Shown here one piece after another: positions 19,051 to 28,314 of a stretch of 64,000 nt of DNA. Below the pieces are notes generated by a model. The model worked only from the letters and a program-made list of their open reading frames with translations, had not been told where the DNA came from and did not search any database. The stretch lies in assembly GCF_003402535.2 (NCBI RefSeq), contig NZ_AP025173.1, positions 186,001 to 250,000 of the forward strand. The letters are read 5' to 3'. The DNA comes from Cupriavidus sp. P-10 (GTDB lineage Bacteria; Pseudomonadota; Gammaproteobacteria; Burkholderiales; Burkholderiaceae). The translations under genes and the position numbers were made by a program. Within the stretch, counting starts at the first letter, position 1. Every line of letters begins with the position of its first letter.

Positions 19051-20796
19051 TTACCTGCCCCAGCTGTCCTTCAGCCCGACGATGCGGTTGAAGACCGGCT
19101 TGCCCGGCTGCGAATCGACGCGATCGGCGACGAAGTAGCCGTGGCGCTCGAACTGGAAGCGGTCTTCCGGCTTTGCCTCGCGCAGGCTCGGTTCCAGGTA
19201 GGCCGTGATGACCTTCTTGGAGTCCGGGTTCAGGGCCTCGAGGAAGTTCTTGCCGCCGGCATCCGGGTTCGGGTCATTGAACAGGCGGTCGTACAGGCGC
19301 ACTTCGCACTCGTAGGCCGCGGCGGCGCTGACCCAGTGGATCACGCCCTTGACCTTGACGCTGTCGGCGCCCGGCGTGCCGCTCTTGGTGTCGGGCAGGT
19401 AGTTGGCATGCACGGCCACGACGTTGCCGTCGGCGTCCTTGTCTACGCCGGTGCACTCGATCACGTAGCCGTACTTCAGGCGCACCTTGTTGCCCGGGAA
19501 CAGCCGGAAATAGCCCTTCGGCGGGGCCTGGTTGAAGTCCTCGCGCTCGATCCACAGCTCGCGCGAGAGCGGGAACACGCGCTTGCCCAGTTCCGGCTTC
19601 TTCGGATGGACCGGTGCCGAGCACTCCTCGGCCTGGCCTTCGGGGTAGTTGTCCAGGATCAGCTTGAGCGGCTCAAGCACAGCCACGCCGCGGGCGGCGC
19701 GGGCATCCAGGTCATCCCGCACGGCGCCTTCGAGCGTGCTCATGTCGATCCAGCTGTCAGCCTTGGCCACCCCCAAGCGATCGCAGAAAAGCTGGATGGC
19801 GTCCGGTGTGTAGCCGCGCCGGCGCATGCCCACGATGGTCGGCATGCGCGGATCATCCCAGCCGCCCACGCGTTGCTCGTCCACCAGCTGCTTGAGCTTG
19901 CGCTTGCTGGTGATGGCATAGGTCAGGTTCAGGCGGGCGAATTCATACTGGTGCGGCAGCGGATCGTGGAATATGCCGGCGTTCCGCAGGTGTTCCAACA
20001 CCCAGTCATAGAGCGGGCGGTTGTTCTCGAACTCGAGCGTGCACAGCGAATGGGTGATGTTCTCCAGCGCATCGGAAATGCATTGCGTCATGTCGTACAT
20101 CGGGTAGATGCACCACCTGTCGCCAGTCCGGTAGTGGCGCGCGTGGCGGATGCGGTACAGCACCGGATCGCGCATCACGACGTTCGGCGCCGCCATATCG
20201 ATCTTCGCGCGCAGCACATGCTCGCCATCCTGGTACTTGCCGGCGCGCATATCACGGAAGAGTTGCAGATTCTCTTCGACGCTGCGGTCGCGATACGGCG
20301 ACGGCTTGCCCGGCTCGGAGAAGTTGCCACGGTTGGCGGCAATCTGCTCGGCGCTCTGGCTGTCCACGTAGGCGACACCGCGCTCGATCAGCGTCTCAGC
20401 AAAAGCATAGAGCTGATCGAAGTAGTCACTGGCGTAATACAAGTACGGCGAGCCGCCGGGCTGTCCGTTGTCCCAGGAAAAGCCGAGCCAGCGTACGGCA
20501 TCGATAATCGCGTCGACGTATTCGAGGTCTTCCTTGACCGGGTTGGTATCGTCAAAGCGCAGATGGCAGCGGCCGCCGTAGTCGCGCGCCAGGCCGAAAT
20601 TCAGGACGATGCTCTTGGCGTGACCGATGTGGAGATATCCATTGGGCTCGGGCGGGAAGCGGGTGATGACCGTCGGCAGCAGATCGCCTTGCACGTCCCC
20701 GCGACCGGCGTACGTGCCAGCGGCGAGATCCTGATCGATGATGCTGCGCAGAAAGTTGGAGGCGACTGGCGTGTCGCTGGATTTGGCTTGGCTCAT
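19051..20796 (-). CDS. glnS: Glutaminyl-tRNA synthetase
   Basis: Class I aminoacyl-tRNA synthetase that charges tRNA-Gln, 581 residues, usual length for bacteria. The HIGH motif appears in PPEPNGYLHIGHAKS, the second signature in AITSKRKLKQLV, and the beta-barrel anticodon-binding domains fill the C-terminal half (VFPLSRELWIEREDF). RFDDTNP and YDMTQCISDALE are typical of GlnRS rather than GluRS. It is convergent with the E3 gene. It is the only clear housekeeping gene in the window. Whether it is the sole copy in the genome cannot be told. Confidence 0.97.
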   Translation of the reverse strand: MSQAKSSDTPVASNFLRSIIDQDLAAGTYAGRGDVQGDLLPTVITRFPPEPNGYLHIGHAKSIVLNFGLARDYGGRCHLRFDDTNPVKEDLEYVDAIIDAVRWLGFSWDNGQPGGSPYLYYASDYFDQLYAFAETLIERGVAYVDSQSAEQIAANRGNFSEPGKPSPYRDRSVEENLQLFRDMRAGKYQDGEHVLRAKIDMAAPNVVMRDPVLYRIRHARHYRTGDRWCIYPMYDMTQCISDALENITHSLCTLEFENNRPLYDWVLEHLRNAGIFHDPLPHQYEFARLNLTYAITSKRKLKQLVDEQRVGGWDDPRMPTIVGMRRRGYTPDAIQLFCDRLGVAKADSWIDMSTLEGAVRDDLDARAARGVAVLEPLKLILDNYPEGQAEECSAPVHPKKPELGKRVFPLSRELWIEREDFNQAPPKGYFRLFPGNKVRLKYGYVIECTGVDKDADGNVVAVHANYLPDTKSGTPGADSVKVKGVIHWVSAAAAYECEVRLYDRLFNDPNPDAGGKNFLEALNPDSKKVITAYLEPSLREAKPEDRFQFERHGYFVADRVDSQPGKPVFNRIVGLKDSWGR

Positions 20797-20970
20797 GGTG
20801 GTGCCGCAACGGGTGCGGCTTCGAATGCTCGGGGCGGACTATCTGAGTCTAGCTTGAGAGACCGCCTGGCGCAGGAGGCCTCTCTTCCCTTGTTGGCCAA
20901 GACCACCGACTGGTCCGCATGCCTTGGTCCAATAGACGCTTGGAACCAACGGGCCTAGTCTGACGTGAAT

Positions 20971-22161
20971 TCAACCACTTACCGCGGCGCGTCGATGAAA
21001 AAGCAGATAGTTTCCAGCCTCTACGCCTTGTCGGCGAAGCACCTTGCCAATCGCGATCTGCTCGGGTTCCCAACGCGCCAACGCTGCCGGCACATCATCC
21101 GGCGAGCCTTGCAACGCATCGGCCAGGGCCAGCGCATTCGCTGCGGCCTTGGAGGTGCTGGCCGCCGTGTGGGGGCGGGGGATCGACGCGGCGTCGCCCA
21201 ATATGACAACCCTGCCCGACACCATGTGCTCGGACACCAGATCGCGGATAGCCTGGGCAAAGGGCTGGGCTGTCGCTTCAACGATGTCGCGGAAAGGCGG
21301 TGGCAGTAGCGCTCTGGCATCGCGCTGGATATGAGCCAGCCAACGTTCATCTAGCATTCCCTCGGGAATGGAGTAGCCCCGACGGTGACCTTCTCGGTCA
21401 GTCATGATCTCGCCTAGCAGGCGATTGTCAGCAACGCGGTACCAGACCCAGTTGTAGAGCCTGTGTCCCGGACGCACATCATTGTTCTCGCCCGGCACTA
21501 GATAGCCCAGGATATGCGAACCCGTATTGTTGGCAAAGCCGAAATCGCCAAGCAGCATTTCCCGCGCAGTCGACGGCATCTCGTCCTCAGGAACAAGTCC
21601 GCGCCAGGCGAGATACCCGGCGTAGGTTGGCACGCGGTCCGGCCAGAACTGTTGGCGTACCGCCGAATTGCCGCCGTCGGCGCCAATTAGCAGGTCACCG
21701 GTTTCGCTAGAGCCATCAGCGAAATATGCCGTGACAGTGCCGGCTTGCTGATCCTGCTCGATCCGCGACAGGGTCTTCGCCCGATGGTAATTTGCATCGC
21801 CGAAGGCCGCTTTCAGAGTTGTATAGATCAGCGACCAGGACGTCTGAGTCTGGGGAGCGTATTGCTTGGACTGGATCGAGCCGTCCGGGTGAAAGACCGT
21901 GCGATGTGCGGAACGCACGCCAAGGTCGACGGTACTCAGGTCAACGCCGGTACGGCGGAAGACCTCGACCACATCCGGTTGCAGGACAATGCCGCCGCCG
22001 CGGCTGTCGAGATCATGGGCGGAACGCTCATATATGTCGACGTTCCAGCCTATGCGGCGAAGCAGATTGCCCACGAAAAGGCCGCCGAGCGAACCACCGA
22101 TAATCAGAGCCCGGCGCGCCGGGTGGGCAGGGCGGGGAGTGGGTGTGAGCTGGGTGTCCAT
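20971..22161 (-). CDS. FAD-dependent monooxygenase, 2,6-dihydroxypyridine hydroxylase-like (second copy)
   Basis: Class A flavin hydroxylase of 396 residues, paralogous to the protein at 13015-14217. It has RALIIGGSLGGLFVGNLLRR, SRGGGIVLQPDVVEVF, TGDLLIGADGGNSAVR, PTYAGYLAWRGL and VVILGDAASIPRPHTAASTS. The ATG at 22161 is chosen because GGAG sits seven bases upstream; the longer frame adds 56 residues of unrelated sequence. It stands alone between glnS and the large cyclase gene, all on the minus strand. The shared PTYAGY and PRPH segments put it in the dihydroxypyridine hydroxylase-like branch. The substrate is unknown. Confidence 0.9.
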   Translation of the reverse strand: MDTQLTPTPRPAHPARRALIIGGSLGGLFVGNLLRRIGWNVDIYERSAHDLDSRGGGIVLQPDVVEVFRRTGVDLSTVDLGVRSAHRTVFHPDGSIQSKQYAPQTQTSWSLIYTTLKAAFGDANYHRAKTLSRIEQDQQAGTVTAYFADGSSETGDLLIGADGGNSAVRQQFWPDRVPTYAGYLAWRGLVPEDEMPSTAREMLLGDFGFANNTGSHILGYLVPGENNDVRPGHRLYNWVWYRVADNRLLGEIMTDREGHRRGYSIPEGMLDERWLAHIQRDARALLPPPFRDIVEATAQPFAQAIRDLVSEHMVSGRVVILGDAASIPRPHTAASTSKAAANALALADALQGSPDDVPAALARWEPEQIAIGKVLRRQGVEAGNYLLFHRRAAVSG

Positions 22162-22358
22162 GAGCATCTCCATGTGATGGCTATACTTTGGAGCCGCCAC
22201 ACAGACATGACAATCCAGCTGATCTGGGTAATTGCTTTGCGTCCCACGCAACGATAAGCCGATAAGCGGGAAGTCAGCTTGCCAGCACGGACCATCTTGT
22301 ACAAAAAGCTGCCTTTGCGCGTGACGCAACGTTCAGTTGCGCATCAAACCTATTCCCG

Positions 22359-25300
22359 CTATGGCCCATCGATCTGCGCCAATTCGTCAAGCAGCGCTTT
22401 CGCTTGGCTCAAGTCGGCAGTCTCGAACCCCTCGGTGAAGAAGCCATGAATCTCAGTCAAGATGTGCAAGGCTGGCTCCCGCTGGCCCTGTTGTTGCCAA
22501 AGACGAGCCAGGCTCAGTATGGCGCGAAGCTCAGGAGATTTTGCACCGCGGTGGCGCGCCACTGCAATTGCCTGATGAAAGCACGCTTCTGCTTCCTGTA
22601 GCCCCGGCGACTCCTTAGACTGACCACCCTGATGACGAAGGGTCAATTCTCCCTTGAGGCGATGCAGTTCCGCCTCGTAATAACCCTCTCCCGTCCCCTC
22701 CACTACCGAGAGCGCCCGGTCCAGCGCTTTCAGCCCAGCCTGCACCTGTCCGGCGTGCCCGTAGGCTGCGGCAAGCAGCCCCAGAAAGTACGACCGACCC
22801 AGAGCCGCCCCTGTGGCCTGGTAGGCTTCCAGACCCTGAAGTATCTCAGCGATCCCCTCCTCGCCGTGCCCCTGCTCTGCCAGTGCCCAGCCCCGGAGGA
22901 TGGTTCCCCAAGCCCGGTACAGCGGAAACCCCTGCTCGGTCGAAAGCGTGATTGCCGACTCCGCGTACTCCCGGGTCAAACCCGCTTCAAGTCGAAACTG
23001 GCGAAACATGGCCGTGGTGACCAGCGTGAAGGCCAAGCCAAGCGGGTGGGAAATCTTTTGGGCCAGGGCAAGTGCCTCTTGGTTTTTTTTGCAGGCCTGA
23101 TCCGGATAGCCCAGCTGCCACAGACTCAAAGCCGCGAAGTCCAGGGCGCGGACGCCCGGATCCAGACCGTAGATGAAAGCATGCGCACGATGCAGTTCGG
23201 GGTCGTAGAGGGCAAGCGCCTGCTCCTGATGAGCACGGGCGGGAACGAACTCCCCTTGCCAGAATGCGCTCCCCCCAAGTCCGCAATGGGCCTCCACAAG
23301 CAGTTCCGGATCCTGGGCATTCCGGGCAACATGGAGGAACTGCTCACCTATTTCCCTTGCGGTCTCGTACTCCGCTCGCAACTGATAGATCAGCCGCAGT
23401 CCCTGTTGCACCGGGAAAAGTTGGGGAGTTTCCCCAATCTGCCGACACAATGCGAGCGCGCGCGTATAAGTCGCTTCCACCTCCGCGGCGGCGTAACCCC
23501 TCGTCGCCATCAAGGCCGGCCCGAGCGTAACCTGCACTGAGAGTTCCTGGCGGCCCCGTTCCGGCGAATCGGGCAGGCGCCTGAGCAGGTCAAGGGCCGC
23601 GTTCAGGTGATGAACCGCTTCAGAATTGGATGAGCGCTGGAGGGCCTGTTGCCCCGCGCAGTGCAGGTATTGCACCGCTTTCGGAATATTGCCGCTCAGG
23701 CTGTAGTGGTGAGCCAGTACGCTGCAATAGTCCATCAACCGGGAGGGGTAGAACGCCTCGATAGCTTGGGCCGTGCGTTCATGTAGCGCAATGCGCTGCT
23801 CCGTAAGCAGGGAGCGGCCGGCGACCTCCTGCGTAAGGCCGTGCTTGAACGAATACTCCACCTCAGGGAAGGCTGGCAGCTCGTAGATGAACTCGCCAGT
23901 CTCGAGGCGGGATAGTAAACGACGAAGCTCATCTTCCGGCTGCCCGACAACCTGCCGAATCAGGCTCAGAGGGAACCCTTTGCCAATCACCGCAAGCGTT
24001 TGCAGCAGCGCCTTCTCCGCCAGGGGAAGCCGGTCGATGCGGGCGGCGAGCACCCCTTGCACCGTTGTCGGAATGTGCAAGCTGGCGGGCGTCTTCTCGA
24101 TTCGGTAGTTTCCGGGCACGCCCAGCAGCGCCTTCTCCTCGGCCAGTGTCTGGACTACCTCCTCGATGAAAAACGGATTGCCCTCGGTCTTTTCCAGGAT
24201 TCTCTGCTTGAGAGAGGCGAGTCCGGGATCATCGCCCAACAGGGTACTGAGCAAACCCTGCGCTTCGGCCGGCCCCAAGGGCGCCAGCACGAGTTGGGTG
24301 TGGCGGCACTTTGGGCCCCAAGTCGGTTGGTACTCGGGCCGGTAGTTCACCAGGAGAAGGATGCGGGCATCCGCCAGGCGCTCCGCCAAGAATGTGAGGA
24401 ACGCCTCCGTCTCGGCGTCCAGCCATTGCAGGTCCTCGAACAGGAGCTCGATCGGCTGATTCAGGCTTTCGCGCACCAGCAGGCGCGTGATCGCATCAAA
24501 GGTACGCTCGCGCCGGATACTGGCGTCCATGTCGCCCAGCGCCGAGCCTTGCTCGTTGATACCTAGCAGATAGAGCAGGTAGGGCACCAGATCCTCCAGA
24601 CCGCGCTCAAGCGTGAGGACCCTACCGGTAACCTTCTCCCGACACTCCCGCTCCTCATCCTGCGCATTAATCTGGAAGTAATTCCTCAAGAGTTCTATCA
24701 GCGGCAAATAGGCAAAGGCCCTGCCGTGAGAAACCGAGAAGGTTTCCAGCACAAGGCAGCCGCGCTGCGAACGCGCCTTGAACTCGTGGAACAGTCGTGA
24801 CTTCCCTATCCCGGCCTCGCCCACCACGCCGACGATCTGGCCCTGCCCCGCCGCCGCTTCCCTGAACGCGTGGTGCATATGGTCCAGTTCAGCCTGGCGG
24901 CCCACGAACCGGGCCAGGCCCCGATGTGCCGCCACCTGCAGCCGGGTCCGCAGCGGGCCGAGGCCCAGGACCTCGTAGACATCGAGCGGCTTGGGGATTC
25001 CCTTGACCTGAATCGCCCCCAATGCCTTGAAATCAAAGTATCCATCGGTCAATCGATATGTCGATTCGCTCACCAGGATGGACGAGAGCGCGGCCATCGA
25101 CTCCATCCGGGATGCAATGTGAATCGTATGCCCCACCGGGTCGTAGTCGGTACGCAGGTCGTCCTTGCGGATCGAGCGGACCACCACTTCGCCCGTGTGA
25201 ATGCCAACCCGAATTTGCAGTGCAATACCCCGTTCCAGGCGAACACGGTCGGCATGGCGGCGCATCGCGTCCTGCATGCGTAGTGCCGCATACAACGCTC

Positions 25301-25778
25301 GCTGAGGATGGTCCTCATGGGCAATCGGCGCACCGAACAGCGCCAGGATCCCGTCGCCCAGGGACTTGGCGACGTAGCCCTCGTAGTGATGCACGGCCTC
25401 CATCATAAGTGCCACCACAGGGTCAATGAGATGGCGTGCTTCTTCGGGATCCAGGTCGTGGATCAACGCAGTCGATCCGGCCATGTCGGCAAACAGCGCC
25501 GTGATCGTTTTGCGCTCGCCCGCGCTCTCCCCCCTGGCCTCCAGCGTTGCCTGTTCGGCCAGGATGCGCTCGGCCAAGTGGGGTGGCGTGTAATGAACCG
25601 GGGCAGCAGACTCCGCAAGCGGGGTTGCACTTAGAGACGCGCCACACTCACTGCAATACTTGGCTGTTGGGCTCGACTCGTGGCCGCAGCGTGGACAGAC
25701 GCATGTCAGCTTGGCGCCGCATTCTTCGCAGAATTTTGCCGCTATGGGATTCTCGAACCCACATTTTGTGCAGCGCAT
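22359..25778 (-). CDS. Zinc-ribbon / class III nucleotidyl cyclase / AAA ATPase / TPR protein
   Basis: Large signalling protein of 1139 residues. Two zinc ribbons come first (C3, C6, C17, C20 and C28, C31, C42, C45). A class III cyclase domain follows at about 90-265 (ITALFADMAGSTALIHDLDP; KSLGDGILALFG). Then comes a predicted AAA/STAND ATPase with Walker A VVGEAGIGKSRL and Walker B-like LLFEDLQWLD, and about 450 residues of TPR-like helices. The metal aspartates and the adenine-selecting lysine are visible. In the transition-state segment VGHTIHIASRM the usual asparagine is replaced by histidine, so catalytic competence is uncertain. Its 5' part is duplicated and broken at 45.8-47.8 kb. Confidence 0.9.
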   Translation of the reverse strand: MRCTKCGFENPIAAKFCEECGAKLTCVCPRCGHESSPTAKYCSECGASLSATPLAESAAPVHYTPPHLAERILAEQATLEARGESAGERKTITALFADMAGSTALIHDLDPEEARHLIDPVVALMMEAVHHYEGYVAKSLGDGILALFGAPIAHEDHPQRALYAALRMQDAMRRHADRVRLERGIALQIRVGIHTGEVVVRSIRKDDLRTDYDPVGHTIHIASRMESMAALSSILVSESTYRLTDGYFDFKALGAIQVKGIPKPLDVYEVLGLGPLRTRLQVAAHRGLARFVGRQAELDHMHHAFREAAAGQGQIVGVVGEAGIGKSRLFHEFKARSQRGCLVLETFSVSHGRAFAYLPLIELLRNYFQINAQDEERECREKVTGRVLTLERGLEDLVPYLLYLLGINEQGSALGDMDASIRRERTFDAITRLLVRESLNQPIELLFEDLQWLDAETEAFLTFLAERLADARILLLVNYRPEYQPTWGPKCRHTQLVLAPLGPAEAQGLLSTLLGDDPGLASLKQRILEKTEGNPFFIEEVVQTLAEEKALLGVPGNYRIEKTPASLHIPTTVQGVLAARIDRLPLAEKALLQTLAVIGKGFPLSLIRQVVGQPEDELRRLLSRLETGEFIYELPAFPEVEYSFKHGLTQEVAGRSLLTEQRIALHERTAQAIEAFYPSRLMDYCSVLAHHYSLSGNIPKAVQYLHCAGQQALQRSSNSEAVHHLNAALDLLRRLPDSPERGRQELSVQVTLGPALMATRGYAAAEVEATYTRALALCRQIGETPQLFPVQQGLRLIYQLRAEYETAREIGEQFLHVARNAQDPELLVEAHCGLGGSAFWQGEFVPARAHQEQALALYDPELHRAHAFIYGLDPGVRALDFAALSLWQLGYPDQACKKNQEALALAQKISHPLGLAFTLVTTAMFRQFRLEAGLTREYAESAITLSTEQGFPLYRAWGTILRGWALAEQGHGEEGIAEILQGLEAYQATGAALGRSYFLGLLAAAYGHAGQVQAGLKALDRALSVVEGTGEGYYEAELHRLKGELTLRHQGGQSKESPGLQEAEACFHQAIAVARHRGAKSPELRAILSLARLWQQQGQREPALHILTEIHGFFTEGFETADLSQAKALLDELAQIDGP

Positions 25779-26219
25779 ATAACCTCTCGACCACTCCGGC
25801 CCGCCTTATGGGCCATTAGACGCCCAATTGATGCCGGTATCAATCAGTGCTCGGGTGCCCGAAGGATCGGCTGCGGCCCGCAGACCCAGTCGAAGACCAC
25901 CCTGCTCTGCGAGAGACAAGCCGAAAAAGCCCGTCACTTGAATACGGCAATGCTATGACCGAGTTTCACAAGACAATGACTCCTCAACAAAGGCGCGAAC
26001 TGCAGGGGAAAGCTCTCGCTTCCGGCTAGCGATTGCCAAATCAACAGCATATTCAAAGTCCTGGATGGCTCTGTAACAAACCTCCGGCTGTAGAAAATTC
26101 CGCATGGACTCGGGTATGACAGCCACGCCGTACCCAGCCGAAGCCAGACTGATCGCAGAGATGAAATCCGGAACACGATAGTCGAGGATTGCCGAGAATC
26201 CCCCTGCGAACCCCAACGT
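25330..26219. repeat. Duplicated segment, copy 1 (cyclase 5' end, spacer, LysR 3' end)
   Basis: The 5' end of the cyclase gene, the spacer (GCCCGCCTTATGGGCCATTA, then GACGCCCAATTGATGCCGGT) and the last quarter of a LysR gene recur at 46200-48237 with only scattered substitutions and small indels. Copy 2 is interrupted by an IS630-type element and holds the full LysR gene. The homology ends at about 26219, where copy 1 joins a CaiB-type gene. Some further similarity to copy 2 lies inside the cyclase gene around 23780-24100. Confidence 0.8.
25953..26219 (-). pseudogene. C-terminal fragment of a LysR-family regulator
   Basis: The minus strand encodes FSAILDYRVPDFISAISLAS, AGYGVAVIPESMRNFLQPEV, and CYRAIQDFEYAVDLAIASRK to the end. 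It is nearly identical to the last 85 residues of the intact regulator at 47980-48879. Everything upstream, including the DNA-binding domain, has been replaced by a truncated CoA-transferase gene. The stop and the spacer toward the cyclase gene are retained. It cannot make a working regulator. Confidence 0.85.
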
Positions 26220-26632
26220 CGTGCGCGGCCTCCGCGGCGCGGGGACCGTGTTGCCCGAAGCCGGTAATCGAGCAGTAGACCAGCCACGGATTGATCTCCG
26301 CCAGGGCCGCATAGCCCAGTCCGAGGTGCTCCATCAGACTGGCACAATACTGTTCGATCAGTACGTCGGCATCCCGGATCAGCGGCGTCAGTTGGTCGAG
26401 CGCGTCGGGCGACTTCAGGTCAATGGCAATCGAACGCTTGCCGCGATTGAGCAGCACGAAGTTTGCACTGTCCGCGTCGACCTTTGGCTCATAGGCGCAT
26501 CTCGTCACCACGCACCGTGCGCTCGAGCTTGATGACGTCGGCGCCCGCTTCGGCCAGCAGCAGGGAGCACAGTGGCCCGGGCAGGAGGGTGCTGAAGTCC
26601 AGCACCTCGACACCGCTCTGTGGCTGCATCAT
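26220..26632 (-). pseudogene. Truncated and frameshifted CaiB/BaiF CoA-transferase
   Basis: Minus-strand pieces in different frames give the N-terminal third of a formyl-CoA transferase-type protein: MMQPQSGVEVLDFSTLLPGP and LLAEAGADVIKLER, then EPKVDADSANFVLLNRGKRS and IAIDLKSPDALDQLTPLIRD, then YCASLMEHLGLGYAALAEIN and YCSITGFGQHGPRA. Frameshifts lie near 26500 and 26350. The gene ends abruptly at 26220, where LysR sequence begins. The start overlaps the end of the dehydrogenase-like gene upstream, as in an operon. Confidence 0.8.
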
Positions 26633-27294
26633 GGCATTCCCCGCTTGACCCGGTCATCACGCTCGGCGGCCACCCGCGCACGACGCGCAGGGGCGTAGGG
26701 CTCCTGCCCCAGCGCTTCATGCAGCGCCTGGGTGACGTGGAAATGGTGGACCAGGCCGGTGCGCTCCAGCAGCGAGATCGGTCCTTCCGGATAGCCCAGG
26801 CCCAGGCACAGGGTCTTGTCGAGGTCGTCCGCGCTGGCCAGCTTCTCGTCCAGCCGGCGCAGCGCCGCATTGAAATACGGGCGGATCAGCCTGTCGACGA
26901 TACGTCCCGGGAAATCATTGCACACCGCCACGACCAGGCCGGCCGCCTGGAAGGCCGCCTTGGCCGCCTGCAGCGCAGCGGGATGCGTGCCGGGCTGCCT
27001 GACCAGTTCCACGAGGGGGCTGGGTTCGCCATCGCCCAGACGGAAGCGGGCGAAGCCCACCACGTTGGACCCTTCGAGACCCCGGCTTTCGCCGGTGTGG
27101 AAGCCCAGGCATTCGGCTCCCAGCTCAATGGCGACGAACGTGCGAGACGCGTGCCCGGCGCCCCGGCTGTATGCCCGACCTGCCTTGGCGCCCAGGTAAC
27201 ACAGGCCTTCGCCTTGTGGCGCGGCTTGCTCCAAGAACGCGTGGGCGGAAGGAAAGGAGCGGCTCTGGCCGGCTTGTACGATCTCGTAGCGCAT
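26629..27294 (-). CDS. 3-hydroxyacyl-CoA dehydrogenase C-terminal domain protein
   Basis: Protein of about 222 residues built like the helical C-terminal (dimerisation and substrate) domain of 3-hydroxyacyl-CoA dehydrogenases. It shows VVAVCNDFPGRIVDRLIRPY, LDKTLCLGLGYPEGPISLLE and a damaged nucleotide-binding half (no clear GxGxxG). It resembles the second half of two-domain 3-hydroxybutyryl-CoA dehydrogenases in which the first domain no longer binds NAD. The start at 27294 follows the stop of the complete dehydrogenase by two bases, so the two are translated together and may form a complex. The end overlaps the broken CaiB start by a few bases. Confidence 0.7.
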   Translation of the reverse strand: MRYEIVQAGQSRSFPSAHAFLEQAAPQGEGLCYLGAKAGRAYSRGAGHASRTFVAIELGAECLGFHTGESRGLEGSNVVGFARFRLGDGEPSPLVELVRQPGTHPAALQAAKAAFQAAGLVVAVCNDFPGRIVDRLIRPYFNAALRRLDEKLASADDLDKTLCLGLGYPEGPISLLERTGLVHHFHVTQALHEALGQEPYAPARRARVAAERDDRVKRGMP

Positions 27295-27295
27295 A

Positions 27296-28171
27296 TCAGG
27301 CTCCAAACATCTTGGTGTCGTCATAAGTGCGAAAACCCTGTCCGGTCTTCTTGCCCAGGCGGTTGGCCGCGATCATGCGTCGCACCAGCGGGGGGCAGGC
27401 CGCGCGCGGCTCGTGGGTGAGGCCGTGCATGGCTTCACACAGCAGCTTTTGCGTATCCATGCCGACCAGGTCCAGCAGTTCGAGGGGTCCCATCGGATAG
27501 CCCATGGCTGTCTTGATGGCGACATCGATATCGGCGGGCTCGGCCACCCCTTGTTCGACCAGACGAATCGCGTCGTTGTTGAAGGGAATCAGGAAATAGT
27601 TAAGGATGAACCCCGGCGTATCCTGCGTGGCCACGGGCTTTTGTCCCATGGCCTGGGCGAAGGCCCACGCCTTCTGGAAGGTGTCGTCCGAGGTGGCCAG
27701 GCCAGGCGACATTTCGATCAGCTTCATCAACTGTGCCGGCAGGCAGAAATGCATGCCCACAAAGCAGTCCGGGCGGCCGGATCCGCCGGCGATCTGGGTG
27801 ATTGATATCGTCGACGTATTGGACGCGAAGATGGTGCTTGGCTGGCAAACCTCGTTGAGCTTACCGAACAATTGATGCTTGACCGACAAATCCTCGAAGA
27901 TGGCCTCGATGATAAGGTCGCACTCGGCCAGCCCAGACAGCTCCGTCGTTCCTTTCCAGCGTTGCATCGCGGCAGCGGCGGCGCCTGCCGGCAGCTTGCC
28001 GCGCTGCTCAGATCTCGTCAGGAACGCTTCCGTCTGGCCCCGGGCACGATCCAGCGCTTCCTGTCGCATGTCGAACACAATGGTCCGGAATCCCGCGCGG
28101 GCCGCAACGATCGCAATGCCCGCCCCCATGGTGCCGGCGCCCGCGACGCCGACGGTTTGAATGGTTGTCAT
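27296..28171 (-). CDS. 3-hydroxybutyryl-CoA dehydrogenase (HbdA/PaaH-like)
   Basis: NAD-dependent 3-hydroxyacyl-CoA dehydrogenase of 291 residues, a beta-oxidation enzyme. The Rossmann motif VGVAGAGTMGAGIAIVAARA opens the protein. ASNTSTISITQIA and the catalytic-histidine segment VGMHFCLPAQLMKLIEM follow, then the C-terminal domain (GFILNYFLIPFNNDAIRLVE; GYPMGPLELLDLVGMD). GGAG precedes the start. It lies downstream of the last codons of an acyl-CoA dehydrogenase gene, now cut by IS66, and upstream of the CoA-transferase remnant. This points to a former acyl-CoA catabolic operon. Confidence 0.9.
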   Translation of the reverse strand: MTTIQTVGVAGAGTMGAGIAIVAARAGFRTIVFDMRQEALDRARGQTEAFLTRSEQRGKLPAGAAAAAMQRWKGTTELSGLAECDLIIEAIFEDLSVKHQLFGKLNEVCQPSTIFASNTSTISITQIAGGSGRPDCFVGMHFCLPAQLMKLIEMSPGLATSDDTFQKAWAFAQAMGQKPVATQDTPGFILNYFLIPFNNDAIRLVEQGVAEPADIDVAIKTAMGYPMGPLELLDLVGMDTQKLLCEAMHGLTHEPRAACPPLVRRMIAANRLGKKTGQGFRTYDDTKMFGA

Positions 28172-28180
28172 ATCCGTCTC

Positions 28181-28233
28181 CTATTTCCTCAGGAAGCTGC
28201 GGCCAATCAACTGGCGGTGCACCTGATTGATCT
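28181..28233 (-). pseudogene. 3' end of an acyl-CoA dehydrogenase gene cut by IS66
   Basis: The minus strand reads QVHRQLIGRSFLRK and stop, the typical last residues of an acyl-CoA dehydrogenase (after the EGTNQ-like segment). The preceding part of the same protein lies on the far side of the IS66 element at 31178-31330. The last eight bases here (ATTGATCT) are the target-site duplication of the element. Confidence 0.8.
28226..28233. repeat. Left target-site duplication of the IS66 element
   Basis: ATTGATCT directly precedes the left inverted repeat and recurs at 31178-31185 directly after the right one. Eight-base duplications are the rule for IS66-family insertion, and their identity suggests a fairly recent event. 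Confidence 0.9.
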
Positions 28234-28314
28234 GTAACCGTCAGCGGAACCCGTCTGGCGAGTAGAGGGCGGCGATGAGAAGGTAGGAGCTTCACGATCA
28301 CTGGGAGTGAAGCG

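Noticed and set aside
19141..20958. Plus-strand open frame of about 605 codons opposite glnS
   Set aside because: It is the exact antisense of a perfectly conserved glutaminyl-tRNA synthetase; high-GC codon use keeps such frames open. It has no family resemblance or ribosome site.
25689..25706. GGACA...TGTC pair as another activator site
   Set aside because: The spacing is six bases instead of four, it lies inside the coding sequence of the zinc ribbons, and no promoter is near.
22359..25778. LuxR-type MalT regulator
   Set aside because: AAA plus TPR layout is similar, but there is no C-terminal helix-turn-helix and the N-terminus is a cyclase with zinc ribbons.
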